From Synechococcus sp. PCC 7335 (lineage in GTDB: Bacteria > Cyanobacteriota > Cyanobacteriia > Phormidesmidales > Phormidesmidaceae), in NCBI RefSeq assembly GCF_000155595.1, contig NZ_DS989904.1, positions 4,209,987-4,273,986 of the forward strand: a DNA stretch of 64,000 nucleotides, written 5' to 3'. This document shows, piece after piece, positions 9,089 to 17,393 of this stretch. Under the pieces are notes generated by a model. It was not told the DNA's origin. It saw only the letters and a list, made by a program, of their open reading frames with translations, and did no database searches. Numbering within the stretch: position 1 is the first letter of the stretch; each line of letters opens with the position of its first letter. A program made the position numbers and the translations under genes.

Positions 9089-9130
9089 CAAAAAAACAAA
9101 TCCGCCTAGCTGAGGGAGCTAAGCGGATTC
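9089..9130 (-). terminator. Rho-independent terminator of htpG
   Basis: On the minus strand a strong stem (AATCCGCTTAGCT paired with AGCTAGGCGGATT around CCCTC, with one G:U-type mismatch) is followed by TGTTTTTTTG. It begins about 20 bp after the htpG stop. Confidence 0.88.
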
Positions 9131-9151
9131 GATAGATGCTATGGCCTGGTT

Positions 9152-11128
9152 TTATCGCTCGGTCAGCTTTGTCAATAAGTTGGTCGAACGCTCTGTAAAG
9201 GTTTTCATTCCGTCCGCGTCAAAGCCTTTTTGAGCCATAAGCGCTAGGTCGTAAACCTGCTCACAGATCAAATTAGCGAGCTGACTAGAGGGCGATGGAC
9301 TGCCGTCTGCTTGGACAATGCCTTGGTCTAAATTAGCTACATTTTTGATCAAGGGATGAGCAGTATTTACCAAAAGCGTGTGAGCCTCCGGGAACTGGAC
9401 GCTTTGCTGCTGGATGAAGGCGCTCATTTCCTGCATACGACGAAGCTCTTCAGGAAGCAAGACCATCGCCGGAGGAGCACTCTCATCACCCTTAAGCGCT
9501 TCGGTGCGAATAGTTACCTGAGGACGGTTTAGCGCCTTTTCGAAAACCGACTTGATTTGTTCACCACGAGTTTTATTCGTTGAACCATCAATGATGTCAT
9601 CTGACTTGTCACCATCAATCAAGGTGTCGTCTAGATCAGCGTCTACTCTAGAGAATTTGACGTCCGAGTACTCTCGCTCTAGAAAAGAGACAAAGTGGGT
9701 GTCAATGAACGAATCCATAAACAGCACTTCTATGCCCTGATTCTTCAAAAGGCTGATATAAGTAGCCTGCGAGACTTCATCAGTTGCGTAATAGACTCTA
9801 TTTTCGTGCTTTTCCTTATTGCGATCTAGATATTCCTGGATAGTGGTATAGGAGTTACCGTTAGCATCAACTGCTTTTTTCTCACTAACATCCGACCAAG
9901 CATCATCGCCTTCAGCTTGAGTATCTACTTCTACAGAGACTTTCGGTTCATCGGCCTTAGCTAGATCTGCAGTTGAGCGGAAGATGACGTACTTCTCAAC
10001 TTGCTTTTTGAATTTGTCGTCATTAAGCGAGCCAAATTTAACGAAGGTGCCTAGGTCTTGCCAAATGCTGATGTACTTCTCAATATCGTCTCTATACTGC
10101 TCCTTGAGGCGATCACCCACCTTCTTAGCAACATAGTCTGAGATTCGCCGCACGGTCCGATCAGCTTGCAAGAAGCTGCGAGACACATTCAGCGGAATAT
10201 CCGTGCTATCAATCACACCACGTAACGGCGTTAGAAACTTAGGAATCACTTCTTCGCAGTTATCACTGACGAAAACCTGATTGCAGAAAAGCTTAATCTG
10301 TCCCTGGTTTAGCTCAACATCTGGCTTGAGCTTAGGGAAGTAAAGAATCCCATTCACGACAAAGGGATAGTCCGTGTTGAGATGAACCCAGAGCAAAGGC
10401 TCTTCTTCGTAGGGATAGAGGTAGCGGTAGAGATTGAGATAGTCTTCGTCAGTCAGATCGCTTGGAGATTTTTTCCAAGGCGCTTCTTGCTTGTTGATGA
10501 CTTCGCCATTGAAGCTAATAGGAACGGGTAGGAAGTCACAGTAAGTTTTGACGAGCTGTTTGATACGAGCGTCTTCTAAGTATTCCTGCTCGTCGTCGTT
10601 AAGATAGAGCGTGATCGTGGTACCGCGGGTGGTGCGATCGCTCTGGCTCAGCTCAAAAGACGTACTCCCATCGCAAGACCAGTGAACAGGCTGGGCATCG
10701 TCCTGCCAAGATAGGGTATCGATATCTACTCGGTCAGCGACCATGAAAGAGGAATAGAAGCCTAGACCAAAGTGGCCAATGATCTGCTGATCAGACTCAT
10801 CTTTATACTTACTGATAAACTCTTCAGCACTAGAGAAAGCAACTTGATTGATATACTTCTTGATCTCATCACCAGTCATGCCAATACCACTATCACTGAT
10901 GCTGAGGGTTTTGGCTTCTTTATCAACAGCAATGGTGATCTCTGAAGTGGTTTCACCTTTATAATCACCAGAGCGAGAGAGCATATTCAGCTTACTGATG
11001 GCGTCAACGCCGTTGGAAACTAGCTCTCTTAGAAAGATTTCGTGGTCGGAATACAACCATTTCTTAATGATGGGGAAAATATTTTCGGTATGGATACTAA
11101 TATTTCCCTGTTCCAAAACCGTTGTCAT
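9152..11128 (-). CDS. htpG: Molecular chaperone HtpG (Hsp90)
   Basis: An ATP-dependent Hsp90 chaperone of 658 residues, close to the usual bacterial length of 620-660. The N-terminal GHKL ATPase domain shows FLRELVSNGVDAISKL (the Asn and Asp that contact ATP and magnesium), DSGIGM and GHFGLGFYSSFMVAD. The middle domain has the NVSRSFLQ segment with the catalytic arginine region. The C-terminal dimerisation domain ends about 40 residues after ALNRPQV. No C-terminal MEEVD is present, as expected for bacteria. In cyanobacteria HtpG helps with heat, oxidative and tetrapyrrole-related stress. It is separately terminated and divergent from nrdJ. I saw no CIRCE-type inverted repeat in the 343-bp upstream gap. 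Confidence 0.97.
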   Translation of the reverse strand: MTTVLEQGNISIHTENIFPIIKKWLYSDHEIFLRELVSNGVDAISKLNMLSRSGDYKGETTSEITIAVDKEAKTLSISDSGIGMTGDEIKKYINQVAFSSAEEFISKYKDESDQQIIGHFGLGFYSSFMVADRVDIDTLSWQDDAQPVHWSCDGSTSFELSQSDRTTRGTTITLYLNDDEQEYLEDARIKQLVKTYCDFLPVPISFNGEVINKQEAPWKKSPSDLTDEDYLNLYRYLYPYEEEPLLWVHLNTDYPFVVNGILYFPKLKPDVELNQGQIKLFCNQVFVSDNCEEVIPKFLTPLRGVIDSTDIPLNVSRSFLQADRTVRRISDYVAKKVGDRLKEQYRDDIEKYISIWQDLGTFVKFGSLNDDKFKKQVEKYVIFRSTADLAKADEPKVSVEVDTQAEGDDAWSDVSEKKAVDANGNSYTTIQEYLDRNKEKHENRVYYATDEVSQATYISLLKNQGIEVLFMDSFIDTHFVSFLEREYSDVKFSRVDADLDDTLIDGDKSDDIIDGSTNKTRGEQIKSVFEKALNRPQVTIRTEALKGDESAPPAMVLLPEELRRMQEMSAFIQQQSVQFPEAHTLLVNTAHPLIKNVANLDQGIVQADGSPSPSSQLANLICEQVYDLALMAQKGFDADGMKTFTERSTNLLTKLTER

Positions 11129-11471
11129 GATAAGACTCTGCCCCTGTAAATCGGTGTGGTAAATAGCTACTCCTTAATGTTGCTGACTTTCGCGAGGCTG
11201 ACAAGGGCGGTGGCTGTGATAGGAGAGTGCGGGTTTCCCTACCTACGTCCTACCGATGACAGTCCTTGCTGCTAGGTTAACGCTCAGATACATAGTGTGT
11301 CGCTAAATCCAAAAACTGTGCTAATGTCTATGCTTATTAGCTATATGTAGTGGTTTTCTTTTCTAAGAGACGCTACATACGGGGGCGCTACCTATAGAAC
11401 ATACAAAGTAAGGCTCCCGTACTTTCTTTCCTCTTTCAGCACTCACCACTTTCATATCCCTAGCAATCACC
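11129..11471. other. Divergent htpG-nrdJ intergenic region
   Basis: This 343-bp gap must carry promoters for both genes. A hairpin with a U-rich tail (11379-11440) sits just before nrdJ. An imperfect stem ATGTAG...CTACAT (about 11344-11378) precedes it. I looked for a cobalamin-riboswitch B12 box on both strands and did not find one. Confidence 0.5.
11379..11440 (+). promoter_or_regulatory. Possible attenuator hairpin in the nrdJ leader
   Basis: ACGGGGGC (11379-11386) pairs with GCTCCCGT (11413-11420) with one G:U pair, followed by a pyrimidine-rich tail ACTTTCTTTCCTCTTTC. It ends about 30 bp before the nrdJ ATG. The 26-base loop is long for a plain terminator, and upstream sequence could compete for the stem. 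Function is inferred from shape only. Confidence 0.35.
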
Positions 11472-14400
11472 ATGGTTCAAGAACTTAAGCGATCGCACAC
11501 AAAAAGTCCTTTCCCAGAAGGCGCACCCGCTGCCTATCCCGTCTTCTATCGCACCTACAGCCGCCGCTCTAGTGATGGCAAACGGGAAACTTGGCAAGAT
11601 GTTTGCGATCGCACGCTAGCCGGACTGGTGGAACTAGGTACCCTCACTGATCAAGAGCGGGATCTTGTCTCTAGAATGCAGCGTGAGCTTAAGGCGATGC
11701 CCTCTGGTCGCTGGCTATGGGTAGGTGGTACGGAGTGGAGCAAAAATCCTCAGAATTTCTCCGGTGCTTACAACTGTACGAGCACCAACGTTGTCGACTG
11801 GCGTGCGTTTGGCCTGATGATGGATTTGGCAATGATGGGCTGCGGCACGGGAGCCGTCCTAGAGCCAAAGTACATTAATCAGCTGCCGCTTATTCGAAAC
11901 AAGATTAAGGTGACGATGCGGGGTGATATCGGCACGACAGTCGCTAGTCAGCGCCGAGAAGAGGCTGAAATTAAGGTAGATGAAGCCAATAGTCGCGTTG
12001 AGATTATTGCAGGCGACAGCCGGCAAGGTTGGGTGAAGTCTTACCAAACCCTGCTGGAGCTATCGACTGATGAGCGCTTTGACGGAGAAGTAGAGGCGAT
12101 CATCGATCTCAGTGATATTCGCCCAGCGGGGGAGAGGCTAGAGGGTTTTGGCGGAATGGCTAATCCGGTGAAGCTACCGGAATTGTATGAGCGCTGTGCC
12201 AAAATTCTGAATAATGCGCTAGGTCGTCAGCTCAATTCTATTGAGTGCTGTCTGCTGATTGATGAAGCAGCAGCTTGTGTTGTAGCTGGCAATATTAGGC
12301 GTTGCCTGCCGGAGGATGCGCTTGTCCATACGGCAAGGGGACTCGTACCGATTAAGGATGTTCAAATTGGCGAGCAAGTTCAGACGCCGCTAGGCTACCG
12401 CAAGGTCGTGAACAAGTTCGATCAGGGGCAGCAGAATGTTCACGAGATCGAGACAAATGGGCCTGTGCCAAGGGCAACGTTGAACCACCAGATAGCTGTT
12501 TTTGGTGATGCGAAGGGTCAAGTTAAGTGGAAGCGGCTATCTGAGCTAAGTGAGGGTGATCGCCTCATGCACAGTAATCAGATACTCACTGGAACATCGA
12601 CTTCCCTACCGGCTGATACAACGACTCAACGACCGGAGCAAAGCCGCACCGCTAAGGATATTCGTATTCCTAAGCTGACTGCTGCCGTAGCATGGCTAAT
12701 TGGCTTTACGCACGGTGACGGATACGTTGCATTGGGACGAAACAAGCATAGTAAGCCCTATGGTCGCGTGGAATGGGCTATGAACGCGCGTGACAATGAC
12801 CAGAGATTGCTTTCGCAGCTACGGTCTAAAATCGAAGCTGGGCTAGCCGAGTTTGGACTAACTGCGGCTCATGGCAGCGTTCGAGGCGAAAATACCGCCA
12901 AGTCAGTTTGTTCTAGCATTCGCTTGGCCGAGTACTTTCATACGCATATCAAGCAGCCTAACCGACCACTTGAGGTCCCTAACTATATTTTGCAAGGCTC
13001 TATAGATGTACGAGCCTCATACTTAGCTGGACTAATGGATAGCGATGGCGCGGCGAACAGCCGTCCTCCCCATTTGGTGACTAGCGTTTACCGCAATTTT
13101 GTTCGTCAGGTAGCAGCTGTTCTTTCTAGTTTGGGAATTGCAGGGCGTCTTTCGACAACCGTCCCGACCAATACAAACTGGCAAGTCAAGTACAACCTCA
13201 AGCTACCGGCGCTAAAGGGGCAATACAATGCATTGATTGCACCACATTCTGCAAAAGGCCCTGTCCGTGTAGGGCTTAAGACATACGGCTTCACTTTAAG
13301 CGGTGCGATGATGCGCGAAGCCTATTCCTATAGCGAAATGCGAGACACGGGATTTCAAGGTAGCTACAGCGTTGGCTCTAACTATGAGCGCTATGTTGCC
13401 GAAGCCGATCTCGACTTAGATATCCCGGTGACTGTCAGCGGGTTAGGCAGCTACGACCATGTACAGACCTATGATATAGAAGTTGAAGAAGCCCATTGCT
13501 TCTATTGTGACGGCTACCTTACTCATAACAGTGCGGGTATGCGTCAGTTCGACAGCAACGATGACGTTGCGACGGGTGCGAAAGAGAATCTTTGGCGACA
13601 AGATGCGGATGGGAACTGGAGCATCGACCCGACTAAAGACGCGCTGCGGATGGCGAACCACACTCGCGTGTTTCATGAAAAGCCATCACCTCAAGAAATT
13701 GAAACGGCGGTACGGAAGCAGTTTTATTCTGGAGAGGGAGCGATTCAGTGGGCAGGAGAGGCTGAAAGGCGAGCGCAAGGCAAGGGACGCTACGGTCTGA
13801 ATCCTTGTGGAGAAATTTTAGGTCAAGATTTTCACTGCAACTTAGCTGAGATTCATCTTAACCAGATTAGTCCGAATGATGAACAGGCTCAAAATGATGC
13901 GTTTAGAGCAGGTGGAATTGCGGTTGCGGCGCTGCTAAATCACAGGTTTGTAGAAGAGCGCTATCAGAAATCACGCGAAGAAGATCCGATCGTAGGCGTT
14001 TCATTCACAGGCTTCTTCGACTTCTGCGTGAAGGCGTTCGGCGTAGAGTGGCTAGAGTGGTTCGCTGCAGGTCGCCCGGACACTATGCAGGGAGTGGAAT
14101 TTAAGGAGAAAGAGAAAGCGTATTTGAGCCGTTGGAAGCAGATAGTGCATGAGACGGTTTGGGAGTATTGTGATCGCCACCACATCCGCCGCCCTAATCG
14201 CTGCACCACTGTTCAACCCGCCGGCACAAAGAGCCTGCTTACGGGTGCATCCTCTGGCTGGCATCCGCCAAAAGCGCAGCGCTTTATTCGCCGAATCACC
14301 TTCCGCAAAGACGATCCGGTGGCGCTAGCCTGCATGGACTATGGCTATTCAGTCATTCCATCTCAGTCTGACAAAGATGAGAAGGGCAATCTACTAGACG

Positions 14401-14882
14401 ATCCTTTTGATCCACGCTGTACCGAGTGGCTAGTGGAGCTACCTGTAGAAGTCGGCTGGGCCAATCTACCGGGCGCTGATGAAGTATCGATTGAACAGTT
14501 TTCTGCACTGGCACAGTTTGATTTCTACATGCAGGTGCAAAAACACTACACGGCGCACAATACATCTGCCACGATTGAGCTCCGTGAGAACGAGGTTGAA
14601 CCTCTAGCGCAGCGAATCACTGAAGCAATTCAAAACGACGAAGGCTATGTATCGGCGGCGTTGCTAGCCAGGTTTGATGATTTGCAAACGTTCCCTCGAC
14701 TGCCGTTTGAGCCCATCAGCAAAGAGCGGTACGAAGAGATGCTGTTGGAAGTGCGATCGCGTCGCCAGACCGAAGACTTTCACGCCGCTTTAGAAAGGCA
14801 TGACGCGGGTGAACTGGTTGAGGCCGGTCCTGCAGGCTGTGATTCTGACAAATGCCTAATGCCAGAAAAGAAACCTAGCTAG
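11472..14882 (+). CDS. nrdJ: Adenosylcobalamin-dependent ribonucleoside-triphosphate reductase (class II), intein-containing
   Basis: The class II enzyme reduces ribonucleoside triphosphates to deoxy forms using adenosylcobalamin as radical source. The 1136-residue frame is 727 residues of reductase plus a 409-residue intein (residues 278-686). Visible reductase landmarks are YNCTSTNVVDW (first active-site cysteine), CGTGAVLEP, NPCGEILGQDFHCNL (thiyl-radical Cys, Glu and second Cys), VQPAGTKSLLTG, and a C-terminal redox pair in GCDSDKCLMPEKK. Spliced length agrees with monomeric Lactobacillus-type reductases. The host protein is split at GNIRR/SAGMRQFD, a conserved stretch near the active site. 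The gene is monocistronic, preceded by a hairpin leader and followed by a 12-bp perfect stem. Its need for B12 agrees with cbiD and cobN in the same window. Confidence 0.95.
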   Translation: MVQELKRSHTKSPFPEGAPAAYPVFYRTYSRRSSDGKRETWQDVCDRTLAGLVELGTLTDQERDLVSRMQRELKAMPSGRWLWVGGTEWSKNPQNFSGAYNCTSTNVVDWRAFGLMMDLAMMGCGTGAVLEPKYINQLPLIRNKIKVTMRGDIGTTVASQRREEAEIKVDEANSRVEIIAGDSRQGWVKSYQTLLELSTDERFDGEVEAIIDLSDIRPAGERLEGFGGMANPVKLPELYERCAKILNNALGRQLNSIECCLLIDEAAACVVAGNIRRCLPEDALVHTARGLVPIKDVQIGEQVQTPLGYRKVVNKFDQGQQNVHEIETNGPVPRATLNHQIAVFGDAKGQVKWKRLSELSEGDRLMHSNQILTGTSTSLPADTTTQRPEQSRTAKDIRIPKLTAAVAWLIGFTHGDGYVALGRNKHSKPYGRVEWAMNARDNDQRLLSQLRSKIEAGLAEFGLTAAHGSVRGENTAKSVCSSIRLAEYFHTHIKQPNRPLEVPNYILQGSIDVRASYLAGLMDSDGAANSRPPHLVTSVYRNFVRQVAAVLSSLGIAGRLSTTVPTNTNWQVKYNLKLPALKGQYNALIAPHSAKGPVRVGLKTYGFTLSGAMMREAYSYSEMRDTGFQGSYSVGSNYERYVAEADLDLDIPVTVSGLGSYDHVQTYDIEVEEAHCFYCDGYLTHNSAGMRQFDSNDDVATGAKENLWRQDADGNWSIDPTKDALRMANHTRVFHEKPSPQEIETAVRKQFYSGEGAIQWAGEAERRAQGKGRYGLNPCGEILGQDFHCNLAEIHLNQISPNDEQAQNDAFRAGGIAVAALLNHRFVEERYQKSREEDPIVGVSFTGFFDFCVKAFGVEWLEWFAAGRPDTMQGVEFKEKEKAYLSRWKQIVHETVWEYCDRHHIRRPNRCTTVQPAGTKSLLTGASSGWHPPKAQRFIRRITFRKDDPVALACMDYGYSVIPSQSDKDEKGNLLDDPFDPRCTEWLVELPVEVGWANLPGADEVSIEQFSALAQFDFYMQVQKHYTAHNTSATIELRENEVEPLAQRITEAIQNDEGYVSAALLARFDDLQTFPRLPFEPISKERYEEMLLEVRSRRQTEDFHAALERHDAGELVEAGPAGCDSDKCLMPEKKPS
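12303..13529 (+). other. Intein with LAGLIDADG homing endonuclease domain inside nrdJ
   Basis: This in-frame insertion of 409 codons begins with Cys (CLPEDALVHT, splicing block A) and ends with THN before Ser (blocks F/G: YDIEVEEAHCFYCDGYLTHN). Block B carries the T-x-x-H motif as ATLNHQ (about residue 337 of the precursor). Two dodecapeptide motifs, WLIGFTHGDGY (about residue 408) and YLAGLMDSDG (about 518), mark a LAGLIDADG endonuclease, each keeping an acidic residue. The penultimate His, terminal Asn and the +1 Ser needed for splicing are all present, so it should be splicing-competent. The endonuclease looks intact as well. Confidence 0.93.
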
Positions 14883-14909
14883 TTCTTGTCCACAGTGATT
14901 CATCTCATC

Positions 14910-14947
14910 CACAGCGATTCATTGGGTAAATCCGGTGAATCGCTGTG
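14910..14947 (+). terminator. Perfect 12-bp inverted repeat downstream of nrdJ
   Basis: CACAGCGATTCA (14910-14921) and TGAATCGCTGTG (14936-14947) are exact reverse complements around a 14-base loop. A third, near-identical left arm, CACAGTGATTCA, lies at 14891-14902. There is no run of T after the stem, so it may be an RNA-stabilising or rho-dependent element instead of a classical terminator. Confidence 0.5.
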
Positions 14948-14987
14948 CGCTTACTATTACGAAGCCTTTCACAGAAACACAGTTTTA

Positions 14988-15032
14988 TTCTGAGCCAATT
15001 TGTTCTGAGCTAATTTGTTCTGAGCTAAGTGA
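14988..15032. repeat. 15-bp tandem repeat, three copies (ttctgagctaatttg)
   Basis: Copies start at 14988, 15003 and 15018. The first differs from the second at one base and the third diverges at its end. It lies in the nrdJ downstream gap. Confidence 0.8.
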
Positions 15033-15251
15033 AAGTAATCGCTTCAAAATTCTAAACTTTCGCTTCTACAGAGCATGACTACAATTTATAAAGATAGCTG
15101 CTATAGGCAAGCTAGATTGTGTCCAAATTGTCCCAGTTAAGTTTTCAATTGTTCATCAACCTATTTTGATCTTTCGAGCTAAAAGCCCAAGCTTGACTAG
15201 GATATCAGCCTTGATTTAAAGACTACTTTTAAAACATGGGAAGGTATAGTA

Positions 15252-16385
15252 ATGGCTTTGGCAAAAGAATCGAAGCGTCTCGATACAACAAACTTTTCTA
15301 CAAAACAAGCACCCGTGAAACGGTCGATTTCGTACCGAACCACTCGCGCAGTCAGTCGAATTTTCAACGCGGCACAGATGGGATTTGCTGAAGCCTATAT
15401 CAATGGGCTAGAAGTTCCAGACAGCGTGATCCGCTCGACAATCCAGGCATCGATGCCTATATTTTTCCGATACTTCCCAGGCTTACTAGCGCCTTACGAA
15501 TGGGTACTCACCGAAACCGATCGAATGGCTGAAGGCTCGCAAGACCTGATGAAGTTGCAGTACGATCTGCCCCAGCCCATGCTCAATCAGATGTTAGGTA
15601 ACTGGGAGGTCATCTACCCCAAATATAGTGCTGGTCTTTGGGAACGCGGTGCAAAAGACCTTAAAGAGAGCCAAATGCATATGATCGATCAAGTCATCGA
15701 GCGACTTGATATCCAAGATGGCGATCATATTCTTGATTGCGGCTGTGGTTGGGGCTGCGTTCCCAACTATATCTTGTCTAAATTCCCAAATGTTCGCTTT
15801 ACTGGCCTGAACTTAAGCCATGAGCAGTGCGAGTTCATGCGAAATAAGATGAAAGACGCTAAGAGCTATCTGAGTTCAGGGCGATTCACGCTTTGTGAGG
15901 GCGACTTAAACAAGGCTGAGTTTAAAGAGAAGTTTGATAAGGTTCTGACGCTTGGCTTGTTCGAGCACGTAGGGAATCTGACGCTAGCTTTTGAAAACCT
16001 GGCTTCACTAATCAAAGATAATGGGAAAATCTTTATTCATATCATCACGGTGCGAACGCCTAACAATATGTCTTCTGGGTTTACGCACAAGTATATCTTT
16101 CCCCATGGGCGATATTGGAACTATGACGCGGTGCCGAACTGTAACCACGATCTTAAAACGGTTCAGCGCTGGTACATGAATGGAATGAACTATCACAAAA
16201 CGCTGACGGTCTGGCTAGATCGCTTTGATGCCAGTCATGACACTGTGAAAGATCTTGACTATGGAATGGACTATCCTAAGTTTCGGCGCATGTGGAGGCT
16301 TTATCTACTGATGCTCGGGACAATCTTTGGCACTTGTGATGGTGAGTACAACGGCAATGGCCAGTTTTTACTAGAAAAAGCGTAA
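15252..16385 (+). CDS. SAM-dependent methyltransferase of the cyclopropane-fatty-acid synthase / coclaurine N-methyltransferase-like group
   Basis: A 377-residue protein with an N-terminal helical region (residues 1-120) and a Rossmann SAM-binding fold. Motif I is LDCGCGWGC near residue 162, followed by TGLNLSHEQCEF, as in CFA synthases, and FEHVGN near residue 238. The family transfers methyl groups from SAM, either across acyl-chain double bonds or to amines. The C-terminus (GTCDGEYNGNGQFLLEK) does not show the usual CFA-synthase catalytic cysteine context, so an N- or C-methyltransferase acting on another substrate is equally possible. GGGAAGGT lies about 7 bases before the ATG. It stands alone, followed by a 21-bp duplication. 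Substrate unknown. Confidence 0.75.
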   Translation: MALAKESKRLDTTNFSTKQAPVKRSISYRTTRAVSRIFNAAQMGFAEAYINGLEVPDSVIRSTIQASMPIFFRYFPGLLAPYEWVLTETDRMAEGSQDLMKLQYDLPQPMLNQMLGNWEVIYPKYSAGLWERGAKDLKESQMHMIDQVIERLDIQDGDHILDCGCGWGCVPNYILSKFPNVRFTGLNLSHEQCEFMRNKMKDAKSYLSSGRFTLCEGDLNKAEFKEKFDKVLTLGLFEHVGNLTLAFENLASLIKDNGKIFIHIITVRTPNNMSSGFTHKYIFPHGRYWNYDAVPNCNHDLKTVQRWYMNGMNYHKTLTVWLDRFDASHDTVKDLDYGMDYPKFRRMWRLYLLMLGTIFGTCDGEYNGNGQFLLEKA

Positions 16386-16409
16386 CCGTTCAAAGAATGC
16401 CGCAACAGC

Positions 16410-16451
16410 GTATGCTCACTAGCTGGCTGTGTATGCTCACTAGCTGGCTGT
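16410..16451. repeat. Exact 21-bp tandem duplication
   Basis: Bases 16410-16430 and 16431-16451 are identical. They lie in the 250-bp gap between the methyltransferase and the NfeD-like gene. A spurious 88-codon frame runs through them. Confidence 0.9.
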
Positions 16452-16635
16452 CAGCTCTTGAGAAATCACGATCTGTAAAGATTTTCAGGAATGACAGTGA
16501 CGTCAGCGGTATCTATAGACACGATGAAACAGACCTTCTTGGTATATTTGGGAATCGTAGACTGTATAAACGTTTCTATCCCAGAAAGACGTATATAGGA
16601 AGTCTATTTATCGCTAGCTTGAGAGTTACTAAGCT

Positions 16636-17361
16636 GTGCAGTCTGTCTATTGGTTTTGTTTAATTATTGGCGGTGTCTTTGTCGCGCTCTCCCTAGTCGG
16701 TGGCGATCTCTTAGATGATCTTGATGCAGATGCGGACGCGGACTTCGATGTTGATCTAGAGGCTGATCTTGACGCCGATTTTGACGCAGATGCGGATTTT
16801 GATGGTGACTTCGACGGAGACATCGATCCGGACGCCGATACAGACCTTCAGGTTGATACGGACCCTGATCTGCTGCGCTCTTACGCTCGAAAGCAAAAGA
16901 GAAGCTTCTTCAGCTTGTCTACGCTAACGAGTTTCAAGTTCTGGACGTTTGGCGGCTTTTTCTTTGGGCTAACTGGGCTGGTGATGGGGGCGCTAGAACC
17001 AGAGCTAGGTGTAGGGCTAATCTTTGCGATCGCACTCATTATGGGTGTATTCTGCGGCGGCACTCTAGTTGGTATCTTGCGCCAGCTCAAACATCGCCAG
17101 GTTGATAGTCTGCTGCGCAACGAAGATTTCGCCGGCCTTGTAGGCGTTGTCGAAATTCCATTTGATTCTAAAAGCAAGGGCAAAGTCACCCTAGAAGTAG
17201 GAGATGCTACCTTGCACCTAGTGGCGCAAACAGATGAAGAGCGAGCATTTAACGTTGGCGATTCGGTTTTGGTCGTCGGTCGTACAAGCGATCGCCTATG
17301 GGTCGTATCGGCGGAAAATGCAGCGTCCTATAGAAAGCTAAACAATCCTTCTAACCATTAA
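16636..17361 (+). CDS. NfeD-like membrane protein with Asp-rich loop, flotillin partner (YqiJ/YuaF type)
   Basis: A 241-residue membrane protein that starts with GTG. Residues about 5-22 form a first membrane segment. Residues about 25-78 are almost alternating Asp with Ala, Phe, Leu or Gly (DADADADFDVD and similar), an extremely acidic loop. Two more membrane segments follow at about 98-118 and 125-145 (GGFFFGLTGLVMGAL; GLIFAIALIMGVF). The C-terminal 80 residues form a small beta-rich OB-fold like NfeD (AGLVGVVEIP ... GDSVLVVGRTSDRLWV). NfeD/YuaF proteins are encoded beside flotillins and act with them in membrane microdomains. Two SPFH genes follow, 32 bp downstream, which supports the call. 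The Asp-rich loop could bind divalent cations; that is inference. Confidence 0.8.
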   Translation: MQSVYWFCLIIGGVFVALSLVGGDLLDDLDADADADFDVDLEADLDADFDADADFDGDFDGDIDPDADTDLQVDTDPDLLRSYARKQKRSFFSLSTLTSFKFWTFGGFFFGLTGLVMGALEPELGVGLIFAIALIMGVFCGGTLVGILRQLKHRQVDSLLRNEDFAGLVGVVEIPFDSKSKGKVTLEVGDATLHLVAQTDEERAFNVGDSVLVVGRTSDRLWVVSAENAASYRKLNNPSNH

Positions 17362-17393
17362 TTTAATTTCTCTAACGCGCGGAGCTACAACCC

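Larger units (their letters stand above)
14883..15251. other. Intergenic region between nrdJ and the methyltransferase gene
   Basis: This 369-bp gap holds a perfect 12-bp stem (14910-14947), a 15-bp repeat in three copies (14988-15032) and an AT-rich stretch upstream of the next gene. TTGACT at 15193-15198 with a weak TTAAAG 17 bp later may be its promoter. No gene is seen. Confidence 0.45.

Noticed and set aside
11472-14882. Fusion protein or mis-assembly in nrdJ because of its unusual length
   Set aside because: The extra 409 codons have all intein blocks at both ends and flank a known conserved reductase stretch.
16397-16663. 88-codon plus-strand frame before the NfeD-like gene
   Set aside because: It runs through the 21-bp duplication, has no recognisable motif and overlaps the well-supported NfeD-like start.
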